Assembly (NCBI GenBank): GCA_029777755.1
Contig: JAKORQ010000521.1
Location: forward strand, 1-7,057
Source of the DNA: Planctomycetota bacterium
Lineage (GTDB): Bacteria > Planctomycetota > Phycisphaerae > Tepidisphaerales > Tepidisphaeraceae
DNA: 7,057 bases
Reading direction: 5' to 3'
Part shown: positions 6,405-7,057 of the stretch, piece by piece
How the letters are laid out: each line of letters begins with the position of its first letter
Position numbering within the stretch: position 1 is the stretch's first letter
Program-made: the position numbers and the translations under genes
The notes under the pieces: model-generated
Database searches by the model: none
What the model was told of the DNA's origin: nothing
What the model saw: the letters and a program-made list of their open reading frames with translations, nothing else

Positions 6405-6437
6405 GGGGGAATCCTCCCCCTGAGGCAACCAGCCTCA
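6405..6437 (-). other. Two adjoining hairpins in the 5' leader of the large secreted enzyme
   Basis: TGAGGC (6421-6426) pairs with GCCTCA (6432-6437) around a five-base loop. Immediately next to it, without a single base between, GGGGGA (6405-6410) pairs with TCCCCC (6415-6420) around a four-base loop. On the minus strand both hairpins precede the SD by about 14 bases. The abutting stems could stack coaxially. Function is unknown; mRNA 5'-end protection or translational control are possibilities. Confidence 0.45.
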
Positions 6438-6440
6438 TCC

Positions 6441-6449
6441 ATATATAAA
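6441..6449 (-). promoter_or_regulatory. AT-rich -10-like patch before the large secreted enzyme
   Basis: The minus strand reads TTTATATAT (6449-6441), an isolated AT-rich patch in GC-rich surroundings. It could serve as a -10 element, with transcription starting near 6435 at the foot of the tandem hairpins. No convincing -35 is found 16-18 bases upstream, where the sequence is part of the GC-rich terminator-like stem. This is a weak call. Confidence 0.25.
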
Positions 6450-6455
6450 GCCTGA

Positions 6456-6493
6456 TTCCGCGGCGCACTTGTTACAAAAGCAGCGCCGCGGAA
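6456..6493 (-). terminator. Strong 11-bp GC-rich hairpin after the H-X9-DG-type gene
   Basis: TTCCGCGGCGC (6456-6466) and GCGCCGCGGAA (6483-6493) are perfect reverse complements around a 16-base loop. The stem starts 30 bases after the TAA of the minus-strand gene ending at 6524. After the stem the minus strand reads TCAGGCTTTATATATGG: AT-rich with one short T-run but no long T-tract. It is most likely the transcription terminator or 3'-end stabiliser of that gene, separating it from the next gene in the same direction. Confidence 0.6.
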
Positions 6494-6523
6494 CACAGAT
6501 CAAGTCAGAAACATGTCGCGGGC

Positions 6524-7057
6524 TTACTGGACGTCAGGCCGGCGATTCGGGCGCAGATTGCGCTTCAGCAGGTCGGTCCGGCGCTCGGTGATCCGGCCGG
6601 TGTAGCTGAAGGAACCCACGTGGCCGTCGCCGAACAGCACATTGGCCGTGGGGTTGGACGGGCCACCGTGACGGAAGCGGAACAGCGCGTTGAGCGGATA
6701 GGAGCCGTCACGATCGCCACCCTGGGAGTCAGTGAAGATCTTGGCGGCGTTGTTGTTGTCGCCGTCGGTCTCCTTGTAGTAGTAGTAGGTGACGAACTGG
6801 CCATCCATCATGTCGAAGGTGTAGTTGGAGCTTCCATTGACCAGGTCCTGCCCGGTGTCAGCGATCATCACGACCTCGCTCGCCCTGCCACCCAGCCACG
6901 TCAGCTTGTAGGAACCCCTGCTGCTCGGTCCCTTGGTAAACAGCAGCGGGTGCGGGGCATAGTGGCGGATGAACTCAAGCGAGCGATTCTCGTTGGTCGG
7001 AACCACGCTCGAGGCCGGGCAACGGAACACACCCGAGAGCCGGATGGTGGTGTCGGC
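6524..7057 (-). CDS. H-X9-DG-type (DUF1559-like) prepilin-associated protein, C-terminal part (cut by right edge)
   Basis: The reverse-strand frame is open from the right edge to TAA at 6524 and gives 177 residues. A GTG at 7030 is internal, since the frame continues upstream as ADTTIRLSG. Family hallmarks are VFRCPAS near the visible start (the usual 'vf.CPs' segment), SEVVMIADTG (60-69), and RFRHGG...NVLFGDGHVGSF (127-150), followed by a tail RNLRP. The missing N-terminus would be expected to hold a type IV-pilin-like methylation helix. Such proteins are numerous in Planctomycetota and are thought to be processed by prepilin peptidase; their function is largely unknown. The His-to-Asp-Gly spacing is 13, not 9, because of an insertion around GGPSNPTA. 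A low-complexity YYYYK...DGDNNN stretch lies at about 91-103. Unrelated in sequence to the secreted enzyme downstream, from which a strong hairpin separates it. Confidence 0.85.
   Translation of the reverse strand, partial: ADTTIRLSGVFRCPASSVVPTNENRSLEFIRHYAPHPLLFTKGPSSRGSYKLTWLGGRASEVVMIADTGQDLVNGSSNYTFDMMDGQFVTYYYYKETDGDNNNAAKIFTDSQGGDRDGSYPLNALFRFRHGGPSNPTANVLFGDGHVGSFSYTGRITERRTDLLKRNLRPNRRPDVQ

Overview
The window looks like a piece of a GC-rich genome from the Planctomycetota, quite possibly a Phycisphaerae-like lineage. The main evidence is the partial gene at the right edge, which encodes a prepilin-associated 'H-X9-DG' protein, a family heavily expanded in Planctomycetota and relatives. 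A membrane-anchored TPR protein opening MKAERRHELQHN and a secreted, discoidin-tailed carbohydrate-active enzyme also fit that group. The phylum is an inference; no rRNA or other taxonomic marker is present.

Layout. (1) Bases 1-1297, minus strand: N-terminal 432 codons of elongation factor G (fusA), cut by the left edge. (2) Bases 1298-1849: a 552-base divergent intergenic region. On the minus strand it holds a good sigma70-type promoter about 370 bases upstream of fusA. The implied long leader contains a six-codon mini-ORF with a perfect AAGGAG Shine-Dalgarno, a 10-bp stem-loop just after its stop, further hairpins, and a helix that reaches into the fusA ribosome-binding site. On the plus strand a second promoter-like site lies almost on top of the next start codon. 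(3) Bases 1850-3705, plus strand: a two-gene unit made of the TPR protein and an RluA-family pseudouridine synthase, whose reading frames touch. (4) Bases 3706-3815: a short convergent gap with two stem-loops. (5) Bases 3816-6380, minus strand: an 854-residue exported protein with a GH67/GH20-like N-terminal domain, a large central region I cannot place in a glycoside hydrolase family, and a C-terminal F5/8-type C (discoidin) domain. (6) Bases 6381-6523: a gap with a very stable 11-bp hairpin, an AT-rich promoter-like patch and two back-to-back hairpins. (7) Bases 6524-7057, minus strand: the C-terminal part of the H-X9-DG-type protein, cut by the right edge.

Functionally the left half is translation-related (EF-G, rRNA/tRNA pseudouridylation) with an envelope TPR protein. 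The right half concerns polysaccharide handling and cell-surface or prepilin-like proteins. I see no mobile element, CRISPR array, tRNA or rRNA. The most interesting candidate for something undescribed is the fusA leader, with its mini-ORF, adjacent hairpin and SD-overlapping helix. Second is the unassigned central domain of the large secreted enzyme. All RNA structures were found by reading complementary segments by eye, not by folding calculation.
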